A stretch of 40,115 bases of DNA from Gnetum montanum (taxonomy: Eukaryota; Streptophyta; Gnetopsida; Gnetales; Gnetaceae), in assembly GCA_015680685.1 (NCBI GenBank), contig MNCI01022309.1:208649-248763 (forward strand), in the 5' to 3' direction. The notes beneath the pieces were generated by a model that worked only from the letters and a program-made list of their open reading frames with translations, did not search any database and was not told the DNA's origin. The translations under genes and the position numbers were made by a program. Of the stretch, positions 31,745-40,115 are shown piece by piece (within the stretch, counting starts at the first letter, position 1; each line of letters opens with the position of its first letter).

Positions 31745-33665
31745 ATCTCCATATGCAATTGCTGCTACAGGCCATCTAGCCTAGCTAAACTAGCTTTGAT
31801 GATGCTAACTTTGGAGCTCTGTTGGAGTGCTAGAAAGGCACCTACAATGGTGGCCCATGCTTCAACTGCAATAACAAACTCATCAACATACGCTTCTTTA
31901 ACCAAGGTAGCAATAAGGTAGTAGGCTAGTTGGCCGTTACTGCATCCTCGCTTAATACCGAGGGTCATGACATGTAGACATTATCAACAATCATTGGCAA
32001 CATCATGGTTGATGCCAACGTGCTTAGCTATGCCAACAACACTACCCGTGGTAAGACCTGGCTTACATGGATTGGCATCTACAAGGTTTGGTGGGACTAT
32101 GGCTGCTTTAGCTCTAACATCCTTGTTGCCATGGATGTCACTCTGTTCGATGGCATTGATATGCTTTTGCTCTCAATTAACTACAACCCATAGCAATACT
32201 ACACCAACAACATCGCCATCAATGCCTTCATCATTTTAGTTCATCTCCATGTCTTTGTTGTTTGCTCAACCAAAAACTCCAGACACAGTGTTGACATCAC
32301 CTCAAATCTCATGCCCTTGATCATGACCATCATTGCTAGCACCCTTGACTGTGACTTCTTGGCCATCACAGTGCTTACCAATGGCAACGAGTATGTTGGA
32401 ACCTCACTCTACTCTAGGGAACTACTACTAGAGGATCGAAATCTCACACTCATCTATGCTGTAAACACTTACCTCAATGGTGACGAATACGCAAACTTCT
32501 ACACCTATGGTAGCTTGGACCCCAGAGGTAGAGGAGGTGTAAATCATAATACAATTTTTGTTATAATAGCTAAAATATACCTTCATTTAGGTTTCTTTTT
32601 TTTGGATAAAATTTATATATGAATTAGGCCAATATGTTTCTTGAGTAGCTTTGTCTGAATGTATGTTTTAAGTATAAAATTTTGCAGGCAGGGGCAAGAT
32701 GAGGGGTAGAGCCAGAGACATTCGAGGAAGGATGGTAATGGCTACAGTTGAAGCTACATCTTGAAGGGAAGGGTCTTATAAAGTTTCTGTGTCAACAATA
32801 GCCTTTGGTTATTGGAATATCTTTCTAGAAACAAACTTTCTGCAAATTTTTTTATGTGTATTTTTGTTAATTTTTTATAGTGAATTGTAATGTGCTAAAC
32901 ATTACATTTTGATGATTTTGTGCAATTTTCATAGTTTCACTTCAAGTTGAGCTCTTCTGTCATCAGTACTTAGCATGCTTTCCTATACATTTGCATTCCC
33001 AATGCAAAAACATTTCAAAGTTTGGTTCTATTCTTTTTTCAATGCTTTCTAGAGTGGTAAGGAATTCTAAAATTGTAATTTTCTGCTACTATCTTGAGTA
33101 ATCTTTTTTTGCTACATATTTTTTCAATGTAAAGGAACATTTGTAAGTTTATTTTCTCTTTATCTCATTGTATATTTTGTGTAGGTTTTGTCATTTCTAT
33201 GGTTGTGCTTTGAAATTCAGCAGTTGCCATGAAGTAGATGCATTTAGTTGTTACAATTGTGACTAATTTTTCATTTGTAATATGCATTTTAATAAAATGC
33301 AAAAGCATTAGCATTTTTGCTAGCACATGAAAATTATTAGCAAATTTGACATGTCGGCTTGAGATTTGGTCATAATTTTAACAATTTTTCCTGATTAATG
33401 GGAGAACTTAAAGAGTTCAAATTTGATAATTTCTTCTTACCTTCTCATATGCAGTGAGGCCTTTTCTTTATGTACATATTTTTTGATTGATGAAATCTAA
33501 TGGATGATATGGTTGTTAACCTGGTAAATTTTAAAAATGAGAGCTTCTGTACCTCTGGTAGCCTAGACCTCGGCAAGATCTCCAGCAAGATCATGTTGTG
33601 ATGATCCTAGCCAATGCCGAAAAAAATAGTGACGAGCTCTCTGTCAATGCACATGTCTTGCCATA
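31745..33665 (+). pseudogene. Plant subtilisin-like protease (subtilase), broken
   Basis: Plus-strand reading follows plant S8 subtilases in order. A decayed GIWPES-SFDD region lies at 31770-31800; the DTG of the catalytic Asp appears as ATG and the Trp as a stop. Next are CFNCNNKLINIRFFNQG (about 31850-31905) and the catalytic His segment, which reads GHDM-stop-TLST (31963-31989) instead of GHGTHT. Then come ANVLSYANNTTRG, IGIYKVWWDYGCFSSNILVA (about 32075-32130) and LTNGNEYVGTSLYSRELL, reaching the PA domain (NLTLIYAVN, YGSLDP, about 32440-32525). After an interruption of about 1 kb, SGSLDLGKISSKIML and ILANAEKNSDELSVNAHVLP resume at 33550-33665. The catalytic Asn and Ser regions are absent. 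Subtilases are usually secreted proteases; this copy cannot be active. Confidence 0.85.
32521..33543. other. Insertion or junk segment splitting the subtilase pseudogene
   Basis: About 1 kb of AT-rich sequence lies between two diverged copies of the same 24-25 bp subtilase segment (cttctacacctatggtagct at 32497 and cttctgtacctctggtagcc at 33544). A short Arg/Gly-rich open stretch, GRGKMRGRARDIRGRM, follows a splice-acceptor-like tttgcag at about 32686 and ends at a stop near 32763. No transposon ends were recognised. Confidence 0.5.
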
Positions 33666-33689
33666 ATCATAAATAACCAATTATTTATA

Positions 33690-34140
33690 AATCTCCCCTA
33701 GCCAAAGAGTCACTGTAAGGGAGCCAATGATTATATTTATCTCTATTATTTATAATCTTGGTTACTTATAATCTTGGTTATATATAATGATATATTTATA
33801 ATCATAAACATAAATGATTATATATAATGATTATAAACACTTCATCATAAATAAAGTTAGCTATTTATAATCATTTCATTATATATATCTTATGGATAAT
33901 GCTAAACGAGATATAATCATTATGGGTTAACATTATAAATAAATAAATAATATCTCTAACATTATGGTTTATGAGTAATATTTCATCATATCTTGGCTTT
34001 ATTTATTATGAAATGTTTACTGTTCGAATGAATCTTATAATCCATAATAAATCAGATTATAATTATGGATTATTGCTCTAATTATAATAATCTCATAATA
34101 TTTATTGGATTTCACAATAATTATAATATAATAATTATGA
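33690..34140. repeat. AT-rich stretch with interspersed ataatcatt/aatgattat inverted motifs
   Basis: Low-complexity sequence in which short AATGATTATA and TATAATCATT strings recur on both strands. Near 33699-33728 there is a fragment (ccaaagagtcactgtaaggg) of the 114-bp repeat unit found at 34311-34565. No gene is seen. Confidence 0.65.
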
Positions 34141-34310
34141 ATGAGGCATTAGCATCATTCATATCTTATCCATTGTAACAATAATGTCAATATACAAAAG
34201 CCCATGATATAATAATGACATTATTTATGCATTTGTAACATGATTTTTGATATCTCCACAAACGAATATACATTATAAATATATGTTGCAGTGCCAATTT
34301 AGTTTGATCA

Positions 34311-34565
34311 CTTTGTATTCCCTCATGCGCATGCACCACATGCATGGGAGCTAAAGAATCAATGCAGGGGAGTTGAATCTCTACTCGATTAATGTCCCCT
34401 AACCCCTGAGCTTCCCATTCGTCTCTTTGTATTCCTTCACATGCATGCACCACATGCAAGGGAGCCAAAGAGTCACTGCCGGGGAGCCAAATCTCTATTC
34501 AATTAACGTCCCCTAACCCTTGGGCTCCCCATTCATCTCTTCGTATTCCCTCACGTGTAGGGCCT
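34311..34565. repeat. 114-bp tandem repeat, about 2.2 copies
   Basis: Units start at 34311, 34425 and 34539 (ctttgtattcc or cttcgtattcc), exactly 114 bp apart. Each has gcatgcaccacatgca and cccctaaccc. The minus-strand open frame of 93 codons across it is a product of the repeat (114 is a multiple of three), not evidence for a gene. Confidence 0.85.
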
Positions 34566-34574
34566 GACATGGGT

Positions 34575-34700
34575 AATAATGAATATATATTATTATAAAT
34601 GGTGGATAATATTGAATATTTATTATTATTATAAATAGTGATGGTTACGATTACAGTAATAATGAATATTTATTATTATTATAAATGGTAACGATTATGG
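34575..34700. repeat. ataatgaatatttattattattataaat short repeats
   Basis: Three imperfect copies of a roughly 30-bp AT-rich unit with ggttacgat-type linkers. The linkers resemble phrases of the 62-bp LTR repeats (ggttacagtgatggttatg), so this may be an eroded LTR U3. No gene is seen. Confidence 0.5.
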
Positions 34701-34967
34701 TTACAGTGATGGTTATGATCATAGCAACGGTTAAGGTGATGACCTTTACAGCGTGATGCAGTATTTAAAAATATTGAACTTAGACATCATGTTACAAGAT
34801 TAAAAGGTGCAATATTGGAATTTATCCATTTTTAGAAATATGGATTATGCTGCTATTAGTCCCACTAGAGAAAGTGAAGAACACTCTCTTCAAGATCAGC
34901 AACAACAACCATCTACTACAACAAGTAGTGAAACAACTATCTATTGCAACAAGTAATGCAATCTTTG

Positions 34968-35309
34968 CTTATGTGTGAAGGTGCAAGGGTAATGCTTATA
35001 GTTAACCTTTTGTCTAAAGCAGGATTGGTGAATGATCCACTTGGCATGATTCATAGTATTATGTATCTTTAAGGTAAGTAACCACCTGCATTACCATTAT
35101 ACATTATTGTTGATTTTGACTCCTACATCAGATGTGCCTTTGATAATGGTAATTTTCATCATGTGCCAATTGTACCTATGGTTCGAGGAGCATCTCGTTA
35201 GTCACCATTACGATTGACATGGGCTATGACTATTCATAAATCTCAAGTAATGACACTAGATAAGGCTACTATTAACATTTGTTGCTTTCTTTGGAGTCAA
35301 GACCATTGA
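34968..35309 (+). pseudogene. PIF1-like helicase C-terminal fragment
   Basis: A single frame with a few stops reads LMCEGARVMLIVNLLSKAGL (from 34968), then PPALPLYIIVDFDSYIRCAF, VPIVPMVRGASR, and LRLTWAMTIHKSQVMTLDKA near 35210-35270. This order (GARVML-NL---GLVNG, VEFD-Y, PI-P, A-TIHKSQG-TLDK) is the C-terminal part of PIF1-family DNA helicases, with IHKSQ as the late helicase motif. Walker A and B motifs are not present. PIF1-like helicases occur as host genes and as the helicase of Helitrons; no Rep domain or Helitron 3' hairpin was found, so either origin is possible. Confidence 0.75.
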
Positions 35310-35441
35310 TTTTTTAAAGATTCATCCTCCTTTTCAAGTGCAAAGATACAGAAAGAGTTCAAATGCTAAACATCTCCAAAGTAGAATTGCACAAGAAGTT
35401 CATTTTGCTTAATTGAAAAATTAGGCATATTGAGTTCACAC

Positions 35442-36212
35442 TTATCATTGTATTTTGCTTTTTGCTCAATCCTATTATATAGCTTTATAATGTTTGTTGC
35501 AATAATTGTGCAATGTATTCCTTCATCAACATATACGAAATATATAAACTTTTATTTTAACCAATTTATGTTTAACAGTATATATTATTTGGAATGCAAA
35601 TAGTGATAATAACTTAAAAAATAAAAAATAAAAAAATTCTACTCATAGCCCGCAAAACCGCTCAACTAGCTTAGATATATATATATATATATTGGCCGAG
35701 ATGATTTAAAAAAAATGATGTTAACCAAGCCCGATTATTGGACGAGGTAACAAGATAACTAAAAATGGAATCACTTATCCCTCCTCTATTTCTCTTCCAC
35801 TTACCCAATTTAGTTTTACCCTCTCAGTCAAGTTTGCTCTTTCTTTGTTTGTTCATGGTGTTTTTGAGCATTATTTATGTAAGAGATTTATTTCTCAAAA
35901 ACGTCATGAACAAACAAAAAAATAGCAAACTTGATCGAGAGGGTAAAACTAAATTGGGTAAGTGGAAGAAAAATAGAGGAGGAATGAGTGATTTCATTTT
36001 TAGTTATCTTATTACATCGTCTAGTAGTTAGGCTTGGTTAACATCATTTTTTTTTTAAATCATCTTTGCCAATTTATAGATATATAAATGTATATATGTC
36101 TAAGCTAGTTTAACTCTTAAAAATAAATATAAACAAACATATATGCTGAGTTCCAACTCCCCCATTATTTAGCATATCATTTCATTTCTTGTCACGAATT
36201 TCACATTTTAAC
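35442..36212. repeat. 770-bp block also found at 24310-25060 (copy B)
   Basis: Collinear with copy A from ttatcattgtattttg to cacattttaac. It includes the phrase ttgcaataattgtgcaatg and the foldback element at 35664-36110. It starts about 130 bp after the helicase remnant ends. The two copies are direct repeats about 11 kb apart. Confidence 0.85.
35664..36110. mobile_element. Foldback MITE-like element, copy B
   Basis: Ends AACTAGCTTAGA and TCTAAGCTAGTT. The left arm is 35664-35868, the loop 35869-35893 and the right arm 35894-36110. The arms are complementary over about 200 bp with small differences. Copy A has the same loop and an extra duplication in its left arm. An 88-codon plus-strand open frame here is an artefact of the arm sequence. 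Confidence 0.8.
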
Positions 36213-36756
36213 ATCCAAAATTCTTTATTGCTTCGAATTGAATATGTTTTTCAATTAGGATTTTCCCAAAAAATTCAATTCATTTGTGCTTCCTCGTATT
36301 GTCCAATTCAACTTTCCGAAAAGGACATAGTAGATTTTTTGTTCATGCAATTGGGAACAAATTATTTAGTCTTTAACTTTTGACTCCTCAACGCTCTCTG
36401 CAATCATTGCCATTGTCTACCTCCCTTTCCCTCCGATAACTGCAAACCATGAGCCTAGCACTGCGGTTTGGTAACTTCTTTTAAGAGCTTTTTTAAAATA
36501 AATTATTTACTGTTAGTGTCCAGTTAACAGCCTCGATTTAGAATTCAAAACACCTCCCAATATCATAAAATATACGGGCAACAAACAGTTTGCATCATGA
36601 GAACACAACCCTCCACCATCTTTTGAAGATAAATAGAAATCCCAAAATGTATTGCAAACAAAAATAAATCCGACACTCATCTTCTGCTCCTCAAAAGAAG
36701 AGCAAACCCATAAAGTTGAAACCTAACGCGGGGTTATAGAATACATTACAATATCA
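36213..36756. other. Intergenic stretch, nothing recognised
   Basis: AT-rich sequence between the repeat block and the 3' end of the PM19-like gene. No coding, repeat or RNA signal could be supported. Confidence 0.6.
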
Positions 36757-36757
36757 T

Positions 36758-36763
36758 TTTATT
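36758..36763 (-). terminator. Poly(A) signal of the PM19-like gene
   Basis: AATAAA on the minus strand (tttatt at 36758-36763), about 90 bp after the stop codon at 36851-36853. The transcript end would lie a little below 36745. Confidence 0.65.
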
Positions 36764-36850
36764 GCTATCTACCAGTAATCCTTGAAATAAACATGACAAA
36801 GACTGGCACAATAAAAAAATAAAGTCTTTCAATGAACCCTTCATTTTCAT

Positions 36851-38082
36851 TCAAACAGTAGCATATGCTGAAGAGGTGCCCTTCTGTGGCTCGGCTGTGG
36901 TGGTGGCCACATATGGCTCCTGGTAGGAGCAGTACTTCCCTCCAAAATAGCCAGCATGGATGATCAACATGTAAAAAAGCTGTGTTCCGCTAAGTATAAT
37001 CAGAAAAGATTCCACAGTTCTCTGCAAAAGTGAAAATCAATTATCAAAACGGTAAGACCAACATCATTACAGCATACATTGAACTTCTTGGTAATAAAAC
37101 TTTCTGAGGAAAAGTCTGCATGTGGGTTGGCTCTAGTTCCTACCAGCTTTATGTTTCTGCCCCCAATATGGATCTCCTTGCAAGCCACACTGCATCAAAA
37201 ACCGCTGGTTTAAGACGCAAATTCTATGCCTTAACATGAAAAGGAAAATTTTTCCCAAAACCCAAACAGAAAACAAGAAGCTCAGAAAGGATAAAGAAAG
37301 CAAGAATAGCATAGACTCTATATGTATTCTTCTCCCTAACCTAGCCTTGCCTCAATAAGACACAAATTCTATGCTTTAACATAAAAGCAAATTTTTGCCA
37401 AAACCCGAACAGAAAGCAAGAAACTAAGAAAGCATAAAGAGAGGAAGCATAGCATAGACTCTATTCATGTATTCTCCTTTATAACCTAGCCTTGCTTCTA
37501 TAAAGAACTAGTGGATTTATGTATAAGATACCCACCCCATGGCAAGAAGTGTAAGAGCCCAGGCTGTCATGGCAGAAGAGGCACTGGAAGCCAAACTGTG
37601 CTCAGTCCAGACTCTCAGATGATGGAGTCCAGAAAGGCATGAACCTGCACCCACAACTCCTGCTATCAATCCAAGTATCACCATGAATCCGGTTGCAGCA
37701 TTGCCCATTGGAAAATATATGGCACTGAGGTCCTTGGTTCCTGCATAAACAGCCACACAAATTTAGACAATAAATGCCATGATCAACCAACAACCAAGGA
37801 TAAGCAATACCGACCAAAATGCTATGATCAACAAAGTACAAAAATTTATGTTTGGAAATATCTAGATGAGTAAATTGATTCATGTGATGAAGTTTAAAAA
37901 AGAAAAGGAAAAAGGTCATGATTTTTTTTCCAAGGGCATGAAAATACTATACCAGCAACTATGTAGGTGTGATCCAGTGCCTTGTTGAGAGCCCAGCCGG
38001 AGATGGCAGCCACAATGACATACATGCAGAAGTTGAGGAACAGCAAAACTCCTGCACTTGATTTCATCCCTGCAAAAGCCAT
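36851..38082 (-). CDS. AWPM-19/PM19-like plasma-membrane protein, four exons, intact
   Basis: Exons on the minus strand: 38082-37953, 37740-37536, 37189-37144 and 37021-36851. Total 552 bp, 183 residues plus stop. All introns have GT...AG ends and phases agree (1, 2, 0). The protein starts MAFAGMKSSAGVLLFLNF. Four hydrophobic segments lie at about 10-30, 53-75, 93-112 and 133-155. Family hallmarks are IYFPMGNAATGF, ILGLIAGVVG, WALTLLAMG joined across intron 2 to VACKEI, and ILSGTQLFYM with IHAGYF near the end. AWPM-19 members are plant plasma-membrane proteins associated with ABA, seed maturation, cold and drought, and some transport ABA; that role here is inference. Length is close to the usual 160-185. 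No stop or frameshift is seen and this is the only apparently functional gene. No ACGTG-type ABA element was noticed just upstream. Confidence 0.93.
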
Positions 38083-38199
38083 GGATGATCTCTGTGCAAG
38101 AACTCAGCAAAATGAAAGCGTCACACACAAACTTCTGAAACCCGCAAAAGCAGAAGAACCCTTTCCACTCTGTGCACTTGAATGGCTGCACAGCCAGTC

Positions 38200-38205
38200 T
38201 TTATA
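38200..38205 (-). promoter_or_regulatory. TATA box of the PM19-like gene
   Basis: The minus strand reads gctataaagact, with TATAAA at 38205-38200, about 118 bp upstream of the ATG at 38082. This implies a 5' leader of roughly 85-90 nt. The next 450 bp upstream (38230-38680) contain no gene and then meet an LTR fragment. Confidence 0.65.
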
Positions 38206-38229
38206 GCACAGCGGTTAAAGAAGAAGAGT

Positions 38230-38682
38230 GGGAGAGAGAGAATGGCAGAGTGGGGGACCGAGGCTCATGAAAACCAAAAAGAATTGGAGGGAGTTTTTTT
38301 GTGGGTTGGAGAATTAATTTCTTCGTTATTTAACCATAAGTCATGCTCTTTGAAAACAGTTAATTTAAGTGCTTTAATTTTAACTAATATGCAATAATTA
38401 ATATCCTATAAAATAATTAGTATGGTAAAACATTTTGTAGATTTAAAGTCATGATATCTTATAGAATGCATATCTTTGAGCATAACTCATTAAAATTAAA
38501 ATTTGTTGGATATAAGTTACATACCTTGACCAATGAGTTACATGCTATTAAATAAGTTGTATTTATAGTTAAAAAAGATAAATAAGGCATTGGTCTAGTG
38601 GTAAGGGGATGTTGGTACCCAACATAATTAAACATATGCACACCCCATGATTTATAGAAGTTGATAACTTAGTGCTACATAG
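38230..38682. other. Upstream region of the PM19-like gene, no gene
   Basis: AT-rich sequence holding the presumed promoter. At 38591-38601 there is an A-box-like tggtctagtgg without a B box. The last 17 bp (38666-38682) equal the 17 bp before the LTR at 25075. Confidence 0.6.
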
Positions 38683-38920
38683 TGTTGATGTCAACACTCC
38701 CATGTTTGCATGGGGCCATGATTATCAACATTTCTATTTCTCACCCTTAATAACCACATTAAAAATCATGCGAGTAGTGAGCATTTAAATTGTTGGGTGG
38801 TGGTCATTAATGGCAGAAATTAGAGACATTAGTGGTAGACGTTTCGGAAGTTACGACGATTCTAGTCATTAATGATGGCAGTTACAATCATTAGTGGCAA
38901 ACGTTTTGGAAGTTATTGTA
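38683..38920 (+). mobile_element. Truncated LTR of the TGTTGATG family
   Basis: TGTTGATGTCAACACTCC at 38683, followed by the typical catgatta-tcaac region and two 62-bp U3 repeats. Homology stops at about 38920 (gttttggaagttattg). The TATA box and everything downstream are missing. It lies about 600 bp upstream of the PM19-like start codon. Confidence 0.8.
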
Positions 38921-39199
38921 ACAATTGTGGAAACATGCCTCCTACGTACACATGGAAAGTCCTAAAAACGACTCAACTTTCTAATGTAACAATGTGATAG
39001 CTTTGGAAATTTCTATTCATTGTTATCGGTAATGGTCTCATATTTTTCTAATAAATGGTAACTGGTTCCGGTGTCTTACGGTTTCTTGATGGGAGAACAC
39101 GGCACCAGGAATCAATTGCAGTATTTTCATAGTCGCTTACAGTCTGCATACACCATCACCGCAAAGCGCCCGTGTGAAAGAAGATCCAGAACATTCATC

Positions 39200-39219
39200 A
39201 ATGGCATCAATGGCTGGAG
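39200..39219 (+). CDS. Possible first coding exon of a gene leaving the window
   Basis: ATGGCATCAATGGCTGGAG (MASMAG) is followed by a donor-like GTCAGT. The upstream 120 bp are less AT-rich than the surroundings and could be a 5' leader. The following 900 bp to the window end are T-rich and look like a long first intron. There is no family evidence because only six codons are visible. It could equally be chance. Confidence 0.25.
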
Positions 39220-40115
39220 GTCAGTTCGATCTGTTTTTTCAAATTGATTTGTGCATTTTTGTTTCATGCACATTTGTAGATTAAGAGATCTATTTTTTAC
39301 ATGCTTCCGCTTGTGCAATCCAATTTTTGATGCACAGAATATTTCTAACATTTGGTATCAGATCATTTGGATCTCTACCTTGATGCTTAGTTTTGTTTTT
39401 CTGGGTTTTCTGCGATTTCTGGTTTTTGCTGCACTATTTCTGTCTGCGAATTTTTGCAATTTCTGGATTTTCTACGATTTGCAGCAATTGTTCGCAGATA
39501 TTGTAAGAACCGCTTGAGGTTGAATCTGCTGCTGTGTTTTTTAACCTGCTGAGATTTTAAATCGCTTATTTTGGACTTGGGGAAGGGACTGTTACAATTT
39601 AATTTATTCACTGGATGGAGTTTTATTACATGCGGCTTTTTACACATGTTTCCAGTTCACTATGTAAAGATTTTGGAAATGATAGAAGGTCTGTCTTAAA
39701 TTATTGTTGATCGGCAATTTACAATTTCGGGAATTATTGTTGATCCATTGGCATTCCTCTGTGCGAGTGCGTGCTCTGTTAGGGTTTCTAGCACTTCCTA
39801 ATTAGGAATTTCTTCAAGCATTTAGAAAATTATTTGTTTGTCATACCGTCTGTCCGCAACCCATTATTTTATTTGATGGTGGTGTTTTTCCATTGCTTTG
39901 ATGCCCATGTTGGAATCACCTATTGAAATGTAGATAAGTTTAGTTTTTTTTTTTATCATACAAATTCCATCAAAATAAAGCATATCGTCAAACTGGCAAT
40001 ACCGTTTTGCATTGGTATAACTGCTACACCCGTAACACAATAATAGAGTTTGATTAGTCCAGTACAACTACGAAATGGTAGCTTCATATTGTGCCTATTT
40101 CTGGTAATTGTGCTT
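39220..40115 (+). other. T-rich stretch, possible first intron
   Basis: Repeated phrases of ttttctgcgatttctgg type (39405-39480) and no open frame with recognisable content. It is consistent with a plant intron following the candidate exon at 39200, or with plain intergenic DNA. Nothing else is seen. Confidence 0.35.

Noticed and set aside
31765-31968. 67-codon minus-strand open frame
   Set aside because: The plus strand of the same interval encodes recognisable subtilase sequence (NCNNKLINIRFF).
34187-34468. 93-codon minus-strand open frame with a 38-residue repeat
   Set aside because: Created by the 114-bp tandem repeat, whose length is a multiple of three.
38591-38601. A-box-like tggtctagtgg suggesting a tRNA gene
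   Set aside because: No B box, no cloverleaf and no pairing acceptor ends nearby.

Overview
This window is plant nuclear DNA. The evidence is several families of plant Ty3/gypsy retrotransposon with plant-type TATA boxes, a broken plant subtilase, and one intact four-exon gene for a plant-specific AWPM-19/PM19-like membrane protein. Old transposons are layered densely and carry many in-frame stops. That suggests a large, slowly purged genome such as a gymnosperm, but this is inference and the species cannot be named. Three single N bases (7018, 23324, 25595) mark assembly joins or homopolymer problems.

Layout. 1-1619: a minus-strand LTR with its primer-binding site and leader, packed with the 10-bp palindrome GCGTATACGC and GCGTAAAC-type repeats. 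1850-4520: minus-strand pol of a Tat-type gypsy element (RT, RNase H, a second archaeal-type RNase H, integrase), with decayed catalytic residues. 4598-12190: a plus-strand spliced gene of unknown function with its own TATA box, antisense to the retroelement and flanked by two related hairpin-repeat arrays. Part of it is present twice (5316-7017 and 7221-8926), probably two haplotypes joined by an N. 12350-16410: minus-strand protease, gag, leader and primer-binding site of a Tat-type element. 16414 to about 17440 is its probable 5' LTR, followed by spaced perfect hairpins to 17983. 18160-20885: a second decayed minus-strand gag. 21000-23985: AT-rich, mostly unassigned.

24000-31480 belongs to another plus-strand LTR family (TGTTGATG...CATCAACA). 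It comprises a 3' LTR fragment preceded by a purine tract, a deletion derivative with 5' LTR, gag, protease and partial 3' LTR (25075-29773), and a further LTR (30247-31286). Another LTR fragment lies at 38683. Between them sits a 750-bp block with a long foldback element, which recurs at 35442-36212 behind a PIF1-like helicase remnant. 31745-33665 is a subtilase pseudogene split by about 1 kb.

36851-38082 holds the only gene that looks functional: the PM19-like gene on the minus strand, with TATA box, three introns in consistent phase and a poly(A) signal. A possible first exon of a second gene starts near 39200 on the plus strand and runs off the window.

There is no operon-like organisation. 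The relationships are nesting and decay of mobile elements around one host gene. The most unusual parts are the antisense spliced gene between protease and RT, the palindrome and hairpin arrays shared between elements, and the primer-binding motif shared by LTRs with different ends.
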